Source of the DNA: Orenia metallireducens
GTDB taxonomy: Bacteria; Bacillota; Halanaerobiia; Halobacteroidales; Halobacteroidaceae
Reading direction: 5' to 3'
Length of the DNA: 64,000 nucleotides
NCBI RefSeq assembly: GCF_003001995.1
Contig: NZ_PVNB01000007.1
Location: forward strand, 1 to 64,000
The notes beneath the pieces were generated by a model. The model searched no databases. It was not told the DNA's origin and worked only from the letters and a program-made list of their open reading frames with translations. Every line of letters starts with the position of its first letter. Position 1 is the first letter of the stretch. This document shows, in pieces, positions 28,136-36,490 of the stretch. The translations under genes were made by a program, and so were the position numbers.

Positions 28136-28212
28136 TGATTTCAACTCGTTACCCGTTACCGTCATCCAACTTAACCTTAATTTAAATTTCTTTGTAAAGT
28201 TGAATGACTATA
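28136..28212. repeat. Short hairpin repeat fragment after the small lipoprotein gene
   Basis: CAACTCGTTACCCGTTACC (28143-28161) is a single arm of the AGTAACG word family. It is followed by GTCATCCAACTT / AAGTTGAATGAC (28162-28205), an inverted pair with ~20 bases between. Similar GTCATTCAACTTTA sequence occurs near 31232. Confidence 0.55.
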
Positions 28213-28213
28213 G

Positions 28214-28534
28214 TTACTCAATCTTTAGCTTTAAATAAGTGCTCTCTCCATCTTTAATCTGTATCTCTAACTCCTCTGAACTCTCCCATGAGACCAGTTT
28301 AACTCTATATATGCCACTAGGTAACCCTATAAAGTTGACCTCTCCATTGATTGTATAAGCAAAATCCAGACGTTGTTCATACTTTGCTGAATAAAGACCT
28401 ACATAAACATCATCTAATAAATCCCCTTGATTATCATAGGTAATTATCTTTAAATCTCCCTGCCCCTCACATCCCACTAGAATAGTCATCAAAAGTAATA
28501 TAATCATAATCAAAAATACTCTTTTATACTTCAA
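28214..28534 (-). CDS. Small putative lipoprotein with a carboxypeptidase-regulatory-like fold
   Basis: About 106 residues from a TTG at 28534, which has GGAGTGGAG at good spacing; an ATG at 28564 lacks one. The lipobox is LVGC after a hydrophobic stretch. The remaining ~80 residues are beta-rich with SGIYRVKLVSWESSEELEIQI, recalling transthyretin-like or prealbumin-like domains. No function is known. It stands alone upstream of the M48 gene. Confidence 0.65.
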   Translation of the reverse strand: MKYKRVFLIMIILLLMTILVGCEGQGDLKIITYDNQGDLLDDVYVGLYSAKYEQRLDFAYTINGEVNFIGLPSGIYRVKLVSWESSEELEIQIKDGESTYLKLKIE

Positions 28535-28728
28535 ATCATCTCCACTCCTATCTCTAAATTTCACTCAAATTCTCGCTAAATTATTACTAAAAGCAGATCT
28601 ATATTAATCTAAGAGAATTTATCCTTTAAACTTAATAAAATTATAGCAACTTATTATAAAGCTTTGCTATTATAAACTCAAATCCTGCTGTAAAGTTATA
28701 GTAATATAGAATCCTATAACTATAAAAG

Positions 28729-29040
28729 TGTTGTTATATAATGATAATGCGACACTTTTATTTCAGTTTACAGTTGACGGTTGACAGTTAAAATCTTTAA
28801 AACCGAAGAAGATTCCTGTTTGAACGAAGCAAAAATTGAGCTGGAATTTAGAGTTTAATCAAATTTTAAATAAAGAATATGATTAATGATAATAATTAAT
28901 ATTTTGATTGCGTAGTGAGTTTAATTTTCTTCTTGATTTTTTGGTTACTTTTTCATCAAGGAAAAACGTAACCCGCCCTTAGGCGGAACCTAATAATTTG
29001 TCTACTTTTTAAAAAATAAAAGTGTCCCAATATACCCATT
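28729..29040 (+). repeat. Non-coding ~310-bp element, copy R1
   Basis: The element starts near GCGACACTTTT (28749) and ends with AAAGTGTCCCAATATACCCATTA (28 kb side, 29020-29040). Shared blocks with the copy at 45.4 kb (opposite orientation) include ACGGTTGACAGTTAA, TTTGAACG, AGCAAAAATTGAG, GGAATTTAGAGT, TTTTGATTGCGTAGTGAGT and ACTTTTTAAAAA. No open reading frame is conserved. It occupies most of the gap 28565-29273. Confidence 0.8.
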
Positions 29041-29151
29041 ATCAATCAGCTATCACTCAATACCTCAATTAACTGCCTTCACATCCTCACAAAATAGACC
29101 TCTCTAACCATATACTATTGTACTAGCAATTATCATCCAAATATCTTATTC

Positions 29152-29180
29152 TTGTAGTTAACTCTACTTACTGATATAAT
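29152..29180 (+). promoter_or_regulatory. Promoter of the PHP-domain gene
   Basis: TTGTAG at 29152-29157, 17-base spacer, TATAAT at 29175-29180. It is the only good match upstream of the gene at 29274 and gives a leader of ~87 bases. Confidence 0.65.
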
Positions 29181-29273
29181 TAACATAAGTCGCTTTATTT
29201 CATATTATTACTTAAAAAGATGTATAAATTAAGAGATTATTTCTCTTAAAATCCTAATAGAAGGAGAAATTCA

Positions 29274-30014
29274 ATGCTAGAGAAGAATAAGATTTCCAGC
29301 TTCTTTGATGATTTTCTAATTGGAACCACTCACAGCTATATAGATCTCCATATTCATACCAATGCATCTGATGGATTGATTGATACCGAGTTTTTGAAGG
29401 AATTTCTAAAAGATACACCCCACCTAATCTCAGTTACAGACCATAATAATATCGAAAGTAATGTTGCACTATATGAAAGTGGAGCAATAAATATAGTCCC
29501 AGGGATAGAGGTTGGCTGTCATGATGGCTTTGAATTTTTAATCTATTTTAAAGAGATCAAAGATTTAATTGACTTTTATATTAAGAATGTAGAACCTTTT
29601 AAATATAGAAATAAAATTGCTCGTACTAAGCAATCCTATGATTATTACTTAAAAGAAGCCAGAAGATATGATTCTTTTATCTCTATCCCCCACATTGCTG
29701 GAATGGCCCAGAAAAATTATCTGAAGAATAAAGATTATATTCACCAGATTACCACTAAAGTAGATGCTATCGAAACCTATAATCATACCTTATCTAAGAA
29801 AAGAAATTTTGTTGCCAGCAGAATACGAAAGAGCAAAGACAAATTTGCTACCTTTGGTAGTGATGCTCATATTAAAAAAGAGATTATATCCTTTTATAAT
29901 TATCAGAATAATAATTTCAATAAATCCTTTTACCTTAGAAAGAACTTATATCATTTAGCTTCTATTATCGGACTCTTTGGGAAGCACTTACACCATTTCT
30001 TAGACTTACATTAA
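29274..30014 (+). CDS. PHP domain phosphoesterase-like protein
   Basis: 246 residues. Metal-binding motifs of the PHP family are visible: DLHIHTNASDG (residues ~24-34), SVTDHNN (~55-61), VPGIEVG, SIPHIAG and the terminal FGSDAHIK. PHP proteins are metal-dependent phosphoesterases; relatives act on histidinol phosphate, nucleotides or polymerase-linked substrates. Substrate here is unknown. It is monocistronic, with its own promoter and a palindromic terminator. Confidence 0.88.
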   Translation: MLEKNKISSFFDDFLIGTTHSYIDLHIHTNASDGLIDTEFLKEFLKDTPHLISVTDHNNIESNVALYESGAINIVPGIEVGCHDGFEFLIYFKEIKDLIDFYIKNVEPFKYRNKIARTKQSYDYYLKEARRYDSFISIPHIAGMAQKNYLKNKDYIHQITTKVDAIETYNHTLSKKRNFVASRIRKSKDKFATFGSDAHIKKEIISFYNYQNNNFNKSFYLRKNLYHLASIIGLFGKHLHHFLDLH

Positions 30015-30069
30015 TACTAGGTTATTTGTGATAGCAAAACAACTAGAGTAAAAAATAATTCAATCTTCA

Positions 30070-30125
30070 AATATATAATAGATAAGAGCCTAGCTAATTA
30101 GCTAGGCTCTTATCTATTATATATT
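30070..30125. terminator. 56-bp perfect palindrome, bidirectional terminator
   Basis: AGAGCCTAGCTAA and its exact inverse extend outward through TATCTATTATATATT, giving 28 bp per arm with no loop. It lies between convergent genes ending at 30014 and 30133. Confidence 0.85.
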
Positions 30126-30132
30126 AAACTTA

Positions 30133-30777
30133 TTAATGTACTCTCTCTATCTCCTCTAAAATATCTTCCATCCCCTTTAGTCCAACAAACTCTCTTTTAT
30201 TATTGATCATAACCTTTGGTAATCTACTAATATTATAATTATCAGCTAAATTATCAAAGATTGTAGTTTCAATCATATCTGCTCTAATCTTCTTATTTGC
30301 TAAAGCTAGCTGGTTTGTCATCTCTGCTAGCTGGCTAGCATCTGGAGATTCTTTATCTGCAAAAATTTGAATGTGTACCATCTCATCTATCTTTGCGACT
30401 CTCTCTTCTAACCTCTCAGGTAGCTCTGCTCCATTGCCTGAAACCAATAATAAAGACTTAATAAATGCCTCTAATTGATGGTCTGTAGGCTTAGTATAGA
30501 ATCTAATTCCTGATTCATTACCTTGCTTATCCAAAATTAAGATTGCTGGAGCTTTATGAACATCATACTCCTCTGACTTACTCTTGTCCACTCTATAATT
30601 ATAGACCTTAAGACTCAACTTATCAGATAATTGGACTAGATTCTTTAAAAATTCTTCTGTCTTTTTACAAATACTACAATCTATATCTTTAGTAAAGAAT
30701 AAAATCTTAACATCGTTATTTAAATAAGCTAATCTCTTCTTTAAATAATTCTGATGGTTCTTCTCAAAGAAGTCCAT
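30133..30777 (-). CDS. Two-domain thioredoxin-fold protein (protein disulfide oxidoreductase-like)
   Basis: 214 residues consisting of two thioredoxin folds in tandem, as in Pdo/glutaredoxin-like proteins. The first domain has the active site CSIC (residues ~34-37). The second domain keeps the fold (VHIQIFADK... to RLPKVMINNK with the cis-Pro) but has SPDA where the second CxxC would lie. It therefore has one redox site. Cytoplasmic, no signal peptide. It follows two 4-fold beta flower genes and a BON gene on the same strand. Confidence 0.8.
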   Translation of the reverse strand: MDFFEKNHQNYLKKRLAYLNNDVKILFFTKDIDCSICKKTEEFLKNLVQLSDKLSLKVYNYRVDKSKSEEYDVHKAPAILILDKQGNESGIRFYTKPTDHQLEAFIKSLLLVSGNGAELPERLEERVAKIDEMVHIQIFADKESPDASQLAEMTNQLALANKKIRADMIETTIFDNLADNYNISRLPKVMINNKREFVGLKGMEDILEEIERVH

Positions 30778-30838
30778 CTAGCTATCACCTCTTTCATCTA
30801 TAATAGAAAGTAAGACTTTTTTATCTTGGTTCAACTAA

Positions 30839-31210
30839 TTAGCTTACTAATTGATAATCATTTTCTATAAATTCTTCCCAATTAAGATCAGACCATTGAT
30901 TAAACTCTCGGATTGTATTTTCAGAGCTATACATAACCTCTGGAATAAACGGTACATCAGCTAAACCAGGTTCTGGTATAACTTGCAGAGGTGGCAGATC
31001 TAAATTCTCTGTCACATCACTATTAAAAGCTACTATATATCCTTCTTTATCTCTAAAATAACCATTGTTGAGGGTTCCAATATACTCTCCATCCTTATTA
31101 AAGACCTTCTCTTCTTTGATAAAGGCTTGATAGTTTCCCGCTATATCATATATATACTTATCCTCTAACCAAGCTACTACCTTTCCTAACTTATTATAAA
31201 ATGCATCCAT
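30839..31210 (-). CDS. 4-fold beta flower domain protein, copy 2
   Basis: 123 residues, paralogous to the gene at 31417. The N-terminal ~65 residues contain repeating strands of the form 'KxGKVVAWLEDKYIYD...GNYQAFIKEEKVFN..GEYIGTLNNGYFRDKEGYIVAF', matching the 4FBF family. A proline-rich middle (LPPLQVIPEPG) and a C-terminal WSDLNWEEFIEN motif follow. The family occurs in stress- and spore-related contexts but has no known activity. The WSDLxWEEF motif is shared with its neighbour. Confidence 0.78.
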   Translation of the reverse strand: MDAFYNKLGKVVAWLEDKYIYDIAGNYQAFIKEEKVFNKDGEYIGTLNNGYFRDKEGYIVAFNSDVTENLDLPPLQVIPEPGLADVPFIPEVMYSSENTIREFNQWSDLNWEEFIENDYQLVS

Positions 31211-31282
31211 TTGATCCCCTCCTTGATATAGTAGTCATTCAACTTTAAAACCAAATTTAAATCTGTCTTTATATAGAAAAAA

Positions 31283-31372
31283 GCGACCTTCAGGAGTTAG
31301 GTGGGTAGGGATTAGAAAATCCAACTATCCAACCCCTAACTGCCAAAGTGACAAGTGTCCCAATATCCCCAT
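31283..31372. repeat. Word-shuffled hairpin with GTGTCCCAATAT end
   Basis: GTTAGGTGGGTAGGGATTAG (31297-31316) pairs with ATCCAACCCCTAAC-type sequence to 31340. It starts after AGCGACCTT and ends with GTGTCCCAATATCCCCATTAA (31354-31374). It lies between the two 4FBF genes. Confidence 0.7.
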
Positions 31373-31416
31373 TAAATTCCGCTTTAGACTTAACCTTAAA
31401 CTAGGATAATATCCTG

Positions 31417-31815
31417 TTAAACCTTATTAATTAATTGTTGCTCATTACTATTCTCCTCAGTTTTGGCTTTCACAAACTCTTCCCAACTCAAATCAGACCA
31501 ATTGTTTATAGGATCAGGCATTATTTGAGGGAAGGAAATTGCATCAGGTATCGGGGCTATTGCTGCTAGAGTAGGTGCAGGACCTATCTGAGTAGTTGGT
31601 AGTATTGGTAAATTTTCTGCATTATCTGTGAATGCAACTATCTCACCGTTTTTATCTCTAAAGAACCCGTTCTTAAAGACACCAAGATATTCACCTTCAC
31701 TATTAAAGACTCTATCATTTTTGATAAACAATCTATGTTCTCCAGATTCATCATAAACAGCTCCATCCTTTAACCAAGCAACTGTATCTCCATTTTTATC
31801 ATGAATTGTATCCAT
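31417..31815 (-). CDS. 4-fold beta flower domain protein, copy 1
   Basis: 132 residues. The repeating strands (GDTVAWLKDGAVYDESGE, HRLFIKNDRVFNSEGEYLG, FKNGFFRDKNGEIVAF) define the 4FBF domain. A Pro/Ala-rich linker follows, then WSDLSWEEFVKAK, matching the paralogue at 30839. Probably duplicated in tandem and then separated by a repeat element. No signal peptide. It lies 70 bases after the BON gene. Confidence 0.8.
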   Translation of the reverse strand: MDTIHDKNGDTVAWLKDGAVYDESGEHRLFIKNDRVFNSEGEYLGVFKNGFFRDKNGEIVAFTDNAENLPILPTTQIGPAPTLAAIAPIPDAISFPQIMPDPINNWSDLSWEEFVKAKTEENSNEQQLINKV

Positions 31816-31855
31816 AACTATACCCCTCCTTAATTGATATAGATCTAATCAGTGA

Positions 31856-31891
31856 AAGTTAAGAGGTTAGAAAATCTTCTAACCTCTTAAC
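31856..31891 (-). terminator. Hairpin overlapping the BON gene stop codon
   Basis: GTTAAGAGGTTAGAAAA and its inverse TTCTAACCTCTTAAC form a stem that includes the TAG stop at 31887-31889. The T-run is weak, so it may only reduce read-through into the 4FBF genes. Confidence 0.6.
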
Positions 31892-32552
31892 TAGCCAATA
31901 AGAATTGATCATCTACATCTTTAACACCAATGGTATGATAAGCTGACTCAAAGGCTTCTTGTATAGCTCTTTGATTTCTCAGCTTTCCACTTAAGGTTAC
32001 AACCCCATCTTCAACCTTTACATTTATTTTATTTTCATTGACATACATATTCCTCTCTAAGGCACTACTGACCTTATCAGCAATATTCTTATCTAAATAA
32101 TCCTCACTAGGTACTACTGTTAACTTATTCTCAATTCCTCTAACTCCATTCAGCTTAGAGATAATATCTTCAACATAGATCCTCTTCCAATAAGTATCTA
32201 CTGAACCTTCTAATTTAACCCATCCAGCATCTACATTAATATTTATATCTTGGATACCAATATCAGGACTATCCATAATTCTATTCTCTACTTTAGCTTC
32301 AACTTCATTATCGGTAGGTCTAACTATACTTTGAGGATATTTAATCTCAAGCTGATTATTTAGATCCTTAACACCCTCTACAGCCCAGACACTATTTACA
32401 GCTGAGCTGTTAGCAAAATAAGTAGGAACTGTCCCAGTTAAAGTTACTCTCCCTTGATCTACCTTAACATTTATATTCGAAGCATCAACACGGCTATCCC
32501 AATAGAGCTGGTCAATAACATCCTTTTTTATCTGCTCATCTAAGCGTAACAT
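31887..32552 (-). CDS. Triple BON-domain protein
   Basis: 221 residues with three BON domains in tandem, each starting with a short helix and a VxVxxGxVxLxG strand (DQGRVTLTG, DAGWVKLEG, EDGVVTLSG). BON domains bind membranes or mediate stress responses, as in OsmY. No signal peptide, so it is cytoplasmic unless exported otherwise. The final domain ends IGVKDVDDQF. It heads a set of envelope/stress-type genes (BON, two 4FBF, dithiol protein). Confidence 0.9.
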   Translation of the reverse strand: MLRLDEQIKKDVIDQLYWDSRVDASNINVKVDQGRVTLTGTVPTYFANSSAVNSVWAVEGVKDLNNQLEIKYPQSIVRPTDNEVEAKVENRIMDSPDIGIQDININVDAGWVKLEGSVDTYWKRIYVEDIISKLNGVRGIENKLTVVPSEDYLDKNIADKVSSALERNMYVNENKINVKVEDGVVTLSGKLRNQRAIQEAFESAYHTIGVKDVDDQFLLAS

Positions 32553-32844
32553 TTATGTCATCCCCTTTCAGTCTGATAATTGTTATTCTTATCTTAACTA
32601 TTGCAAATACTCTTTAAGATACTAATAAAACTATAATACTGAAAAAATTAGTAGATGATAATGAATACACCTCCTAACTATTACCTTCTATAATTTATTT
32701 TAGGAAATAATAGCCAAATAATCAAACTCTATAACTTTAAATCAAGGGTTCTCAGCCGCTCTTATTAGTAATAATAACTATTTAGCTCCAATTTCTTTAT
32801 AATTTGCGGATAAGACTCCAATTTACTAGTACAAAAAATAAAAT

Positions 32845-32877
32845 AAGACCACTAAAGATTAAATCTCTAGCAGTCTT
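32845..32877 (-). terminator. Terminator of the beta-barrel protein gene
   Basis: On the minus strand AAGACTGCTAGAGATTT pairs with AATCTTTAGTGGTCTT and is followed by ATTTTATTTTTTG. The rest of 32553-32844 holds no gene; it includes TTCTCAGCCGCTC (32751-32763), echoed upstream of the same gene. Confidence 0.8.
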
Positions 32878-32908
32878 AGCTATTAATATTTCTTTAAATA
32901 ATATATCT

Positions 32909-33958
32909 TTAGAATTTAACGGTTCCTGATAAACTGACATAGTCATCAGAATCAACAGCTACATTCAAATCTATAAATGGTATATTTATTCCTAAACCAC
33001 CAGTATAAACTCTGTCCTGACCATCTTGTTCATAAGCCCCCAACCTTAAAGATAATAATCCAGCAATAATTCTCTTCTCTAATCCAACATGATAGATATC
33101 CTCTTGATCCTCTGGCATCTCCACATCAACAGCTACTGTTGCAGCAAGTGGGTATGGCAATTTAGCAGCTGCACCTAAAGTTACTGTTCTTTCTAATTCA
33201 TCTGAAAAATCAGAACTTTTATCCCACTCTAGCTTAGAAACTGCATTTCTAACTGTTGCCCCCAGATTAACCATGTTAGTTACCTTAATTAAAACTCCTG
33301 CATCTACTCCATAACCAGTAGCTTCATCATTTAATTCTGATGAGTTAAAATATGCTATATCCTCATTATAGGTATATGTTACAGCATCATAGCGTCTAGA
33401 TACATATTTAGCATTCATTCCCAAAGCAATAGACCCAATATTTAATGGAGGATTTATAATCTTAGTTCCTAAAGAGACGATCCCCTCTCCAGTTACCATA
33501 TTTTGAGCATATTTGGTCTTAAGACCATTTACTTCAGAAGAACTAGTCTGTAATTGGCTATTACCGATTATCCCTAGACCAAAGCTCTTCAAATTGAGAG
33601 CTAACATTCCATTGACATTCAAATCAACGTCATCAGGAAACTCTAAGTTTTTAACCTTATTTATTTTTTCCAGATCATCTTGTTCACTTTGGATAGTATC
33701 GATACTATCAATAAAGTCTTGGATTGCTTCTATATCATCAGATTTTGCCTGTCCACCAAGATTAAGCCCTAAGCCCAACAATCCACTCTGAGTTAAACCC
33801 GCTGGATTCCAGTAAACAGCACTGGCATCATCAGCTACAGCAGTAAAGGCTCCTCCCATACCATAGGCTTTTGACCCATATTTGTTAGCTGCAAAAGATG
33901 GAGTGACCATTGTTATTAATAATAATACTACCATTGGCAGAACATAAATTCTTTTCAT
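32909..33958 (-). CDS. Outer-membrane beta-barrel protein (TraF_2/PorV-like)
   Basis: 349 residues. Signal peptide MKRIYVLPMVVLLLITMVTPSFAA, then AYGMGGAFTAVADDASAVYWNPAGL, a signature of UPF0164/TraF_2 and FadL-like barrels. Alternating beta strands run to the C-terminus (VSLSGTVKF), which ends in Phe as most outer-membrane proteins do. It is direct evidence for an outer membrane in this Firmicute. Its ligand is unknown. Confidence 0.82.
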   Translation of the reverse strand: MKRIYVLPMVVLLLITMVTPSFAANKYGSKAYGMGGAFTAVADDASAVYWNPAGLTQSGLLGLGLNLGGQAKSDDIEAIQDFIDSIDTIQSEQDDLEKINKVKNLEFPDDVDLNVNGMLALNLKSFGLGIIGNSQLQTSSSEVNGLKTKYAQNMVTGEGIVSLGTKIINPPLNIGSIALGMNAKYVSRRYDAVTYTYNEDIAYFNSSELNDEATGYGVDAGVLIKVTNMVNLGATVRNAVSKLEWDKSSDFSDELERTVTLGAAAKLPYPLAATVAVDVEMPEDQEDIYHVGLEKRIIAGLLSLRLGAYEQDGQDRVYTGGLGINIPFIDLNVAVDSDDYVSLSGTVKF

Positions 33959-33984
33959 TTTAATACCTACCTTCCTTTAGTTTA

Positions 33985-34084
33985 TTTTTTTCAGAGATTC
34001 TCAGCTGCCTTTCCAATAATAAAAATAATAATCAATTCCCGTACAAAAAAACTTTTAAAAAATATATTTTTATGAAAATCTCTG
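33985..34084 (-). promoter_or_regulatory. Long-range inverted repeat in the beta-barrel gene leader
   Basis: CAGAGATT (33992-33999) and AATCTCTG (34077-34084) bracket ~77 bases containing TTCTCAGCTGCCTTT and an AT-rich core. In the transcript they would close a large hairpin just before the ribosome site. A related TTCTCAGCCGC sequence lies downstream of the gene at 32751. No known riboswitch is recognised. Confidence 0.35.
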
Positions 34085-34226
34085 AATTTATACATCTAAT
34101 AACATAATTCTACATTTAAGCTTTAAACCCTCTTTTTTATCTCTCCACCTTATTTAAAAAATAACTAATATCTCTACCAATTAGCTTAGCATAAATTCAA
34201 TTAAATAAATGTAGTAGTTGATACAT

Positions 34227-34251
34227 TATGGGGATGTTGTGACACTTTTTC
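34227..34251. repeat. Solo copy of the conserved element end motif
   Basis: TTATGGGGATGTTGTGACACTTTTT matches the end motif CCATTAA...ATATTGCGACACTTT seen at 19015, 28749, 29020, 31354, 45428 and 57117. No second end or hairpin is evident nearby. The remaining bases of 33959-34316 show only the leader repeat and the thrB terminator. Confidence 0.5.
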
Positions 34252-34263
34252 AAATGGATATAG

Positions 34264-34294
34264 AAAAAAGAGGTACAATAATTTGTACCTCTTT
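34264..34294 (-). terminator. Terminator of hom-lysC-thrB
   Basis: Stem AAAGAGGTACAA/TTGTACCTCTTT with a four-base loop, T-run on the minus strand, 23 bases past the thrB stop. Confidence 0.9.
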
Positions 34295-34316
34295 AAGACT
34301 AACGAAATATTCTAGT

Positions 34317-35213
34317 TTAATCCTCTAAGATAATAACACCTTGATTGGTGGGATGGGTAATCATATAATGGGAATCCAAACCATGTTCAGCAAAGATATC
34401 TACCATCTTCTTTCCAATCTTACCTTCATTCTCTAAAGTAAAGGCAATTACAGTAGGTCCTGAACCACTGATAGTTACTCCTAAAGCATCAGATTTTACT
34501 TCTTTTAAGATTTCTGCCAGCCCTGGCACTAAATCTTGGCGATATGGCTGATGTAATTTATCATCTAAAGCCTCTTTAATCAAAGTATAATCCTCTGTCA
34601 ATAATCCCGTTAAGAGTAATCCAGTATGGCTTAAATTAAAGACTGCATCTTTAAAGGAAACCTCTGCTGGCAATACCTCTCGAGCCTTAGCAGTAGATAA
34701 TTGGTAGTCAGGAATACAGACAACGGTCTTTAATTTGGCCGGTACTGCTAGCTTCTTATAGACTACCTTAGAACCTTTGACTGTCGAAATCACAACTCCC
34801 CCCAATAGTGCAGGAGCCACATTATCAGGATGCCCCTCTATCTCAGTAGCTAAATCTACCAGCTGATCTATCGATAGTTTTTCACCTGCTAATTTATTAG
34901 CTGCAACCAATCCTCCCACTATTGCGGCAGCACTACTTCCTAAACCACGGGCTAGAGGAATTCTATTCTTCAACTTAATCTTCAACCCTTGAGGAGAGTA
35001 TCCTACCTTAGTAAAGACCCTTTCCATAGATTGATAGATTAAATTACTCTTATCTGTAGTCAATTCATCACTACCATAACCAACCACTTCAATCTCTAAG
35101 CCTTCCTCAATCTCAGCAACCTCTACCTCATTATATAGTTCTAGACTCATCCCTAAAGTATCAAAGCCTGGTCCTAAATTGGCAGTAGTAGCAGGAACCT
35201 CTACTTTAATCAT
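34317..35213 (-). CDS. thrB: Homoserine kinase
   Basis: 298 residues, a GHMP kinase. The ATP loop [16 protein letters not shown] is at residues ~88-103, the N-terminal [16 protein letters not shown] substrate loop at 5-20, and the C-terminal [12 protein letters not shown] motif near 258. It phosphorylates homoserine for threonine synthesis. It overlaps lysC by eight bases. No thrC was found in the window. Confidence 0.97.
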   Translation of the reverse strand: MIKVEVPATTANLGPGFDTLGMSLELYNEVEVAEIEEGLEIEVVGYGSDELTTDKSNLIYQSMERVFTKVGYSPQGLKIKLKNRIPLARGLGSSAAAIVGGLVAANKLAGEKLSIDQLVDLATEIEGHPDNVAPALLGGVVISTVKGSKVVYKKLAVPAKLKTVVCIPDYQLSTAKAREVLPAEVSFKDAVFNLSHTGLLLTGLLTEDYTLIKEALDDKLHQPYRQDLVPGLAEILKEVKSDALGVTISGSGPTVIAFTLENEGKIGKKMVDIFAEHGLDSHYMITHPTNQGVIILED

Positions 35214-36438
35214 TGTCTATCCCTAGCTTGTCCAACTCAAACTTACTATGAATAGCTCTAACTGCCTTTTCTGCCTTATCTCTAGCAATTAAGCAAGAGA
35301 CCTTGATTTCAGAGGTACTGATCATACCGATATTAATCTCTTCTTCTGCTAAAGCCTCAAACATCTTAGCTGCTACGCCTGGATTGGTAACCATCCCTGC
35401 ACCAACGATAGATACCTTAGCCACTTGATTGTCACAAAGTAACTCTCTATAATTTAACTCATCCTTCATCTCTTCTAATACTTTTTTAGTCTGTTTAAAA
35501 TCATCTTCATCAGTAGTAAAAGTAATATCATTTACCCCATCATAATTTACATTCTGGATAATCATATCCACATTAATAGACTCTTGTGCTAACCGAGTAA
35601 AGACCTTTGAAGCGATGCCTGGATGGTCTGGTACTCCTACTAATGATAATTTTACCTCACTTTTATTACATGCTACTCCACTTACAACTATATTCTTCTC
35701 CAATTCTTCTACCTCCTTAATAATTGTCCCTGGACTACAAGCAAAGCTAGATTTAACAGCCAACTTGACATTATACTCTTTAGCAATCTCCACTGAACGT
35801 GGGTGTAATACATTTGCTCCAAGACTTGCTAGCTCTAACATCTCTTCATAGGAGATTTCAGGTAATTTACGAGCATCTTCTACCATACGAGGATCTGTAG
35901 TATAAACACCATCAACATCAGTATAGATTTCACATAGATCTGCTCTTAGTGCAGTGGCAACTGCTACAGCCGTTGTATCAGAGCCTCCACGACCTAATGT
36001 AGTAATTTCATTATTTATAGTTACCCCTTGAAAACCTGCCACTATAACAATCTTTCCTTCTGCTAGCTCCTTCTCTACACGGTCAGGTTTGATCTCTAGG
36101 ATTTTAGCCTTACTATGTATATCATCTGTTATAATCCCCACCTGTGAACCAGTTAAAGAGATAACATCCTCCCCAAGTTCATGGATAGCCATAGCCAATA
36201 AAGAGACAGATACCTGCTCTCCAGTAGAGATTAACATATCATACTCTCTTCTAGGAGGGTTATCAGTAATTTGATTTACTAATCCAATCAACTCATCAGT
36301 AGTATCTCCCATTGCTGATACTACTGCTACCATTTTATTTCCTGCTCTCTTTCTCTTTACAATTCGGTTAGCCACCCTTTTGATTCTTTCAGAACTTCCT
36401 ACCGAAGTTCCTCCATATTTTTGTACAATTAAGCCCAT
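35206..36438 (-). CDS. lysC: Aspartate kinase
   Basis: About 410 residues from [22 protein letters not shown] 36438 is used: the upstream in-frame ATG at 36453 reads through the GGAGGAG ribosome site. The kinase domain has KYGGTSVG and [13 protein letters not shown]; two C-terminal ACT domains (around [19 protein letters not shown] and [22 protein letters not shown]) give feedback control by lysine and/or threonine. It makes aspartyl phosphate, the first step of the aspartate amino-acid family. Its place between hom and thrB suggests a threonine role. Confidence 0.96.
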   Translation of the reverse strand: MGLIVQKYGGTSVGSSERIKRVANRIVKRKRAGNKMVAVVSAMGDTTDELIGLVNQITDNPPRREYDMLISTGEQVSVSLLAMAIHELGEDVISLTGSQVGIITDDIHSKAKILEIKPDRVEKELAEGKIVIVAGFQGVTINNEITTLGRGGSDTTAVAVATALRADLCEIYTDVDGVYTTDPRMVEDARKLPEISYEEMLELASLGANVLHPRSVEIAKEYNVKLAVKSSFACSPGTIIKEVEELEKNIVVSGVACNKSEVKLSLVGVPDHPGIASKVFTRLAQESINVDMIIQNVNYDGVNDITFTTDEDDFKQTKKVLEEMKDELNYRELLCDNQVAKVSIVGAGMVTNPGVAAKMFEALAEEEINIGMISTSEIKVSCLIARDKAEKAVRAIHSKFELDKLGIDND

Positions 36439-36490
36439 TTCTTCTCCTCCCATTCTTTAAAGCAGTTAACAGCTTGCACTGTAGACTATA

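Noticed and set aside
30070-30125. 56-bp palindrome as a recombination or attachment site
   Set aside because: It lies between convergent gene ends with AT-rich flanks, the usual place for a bidirectional terminator, and several smaller perfect palindromes in the window do the same.
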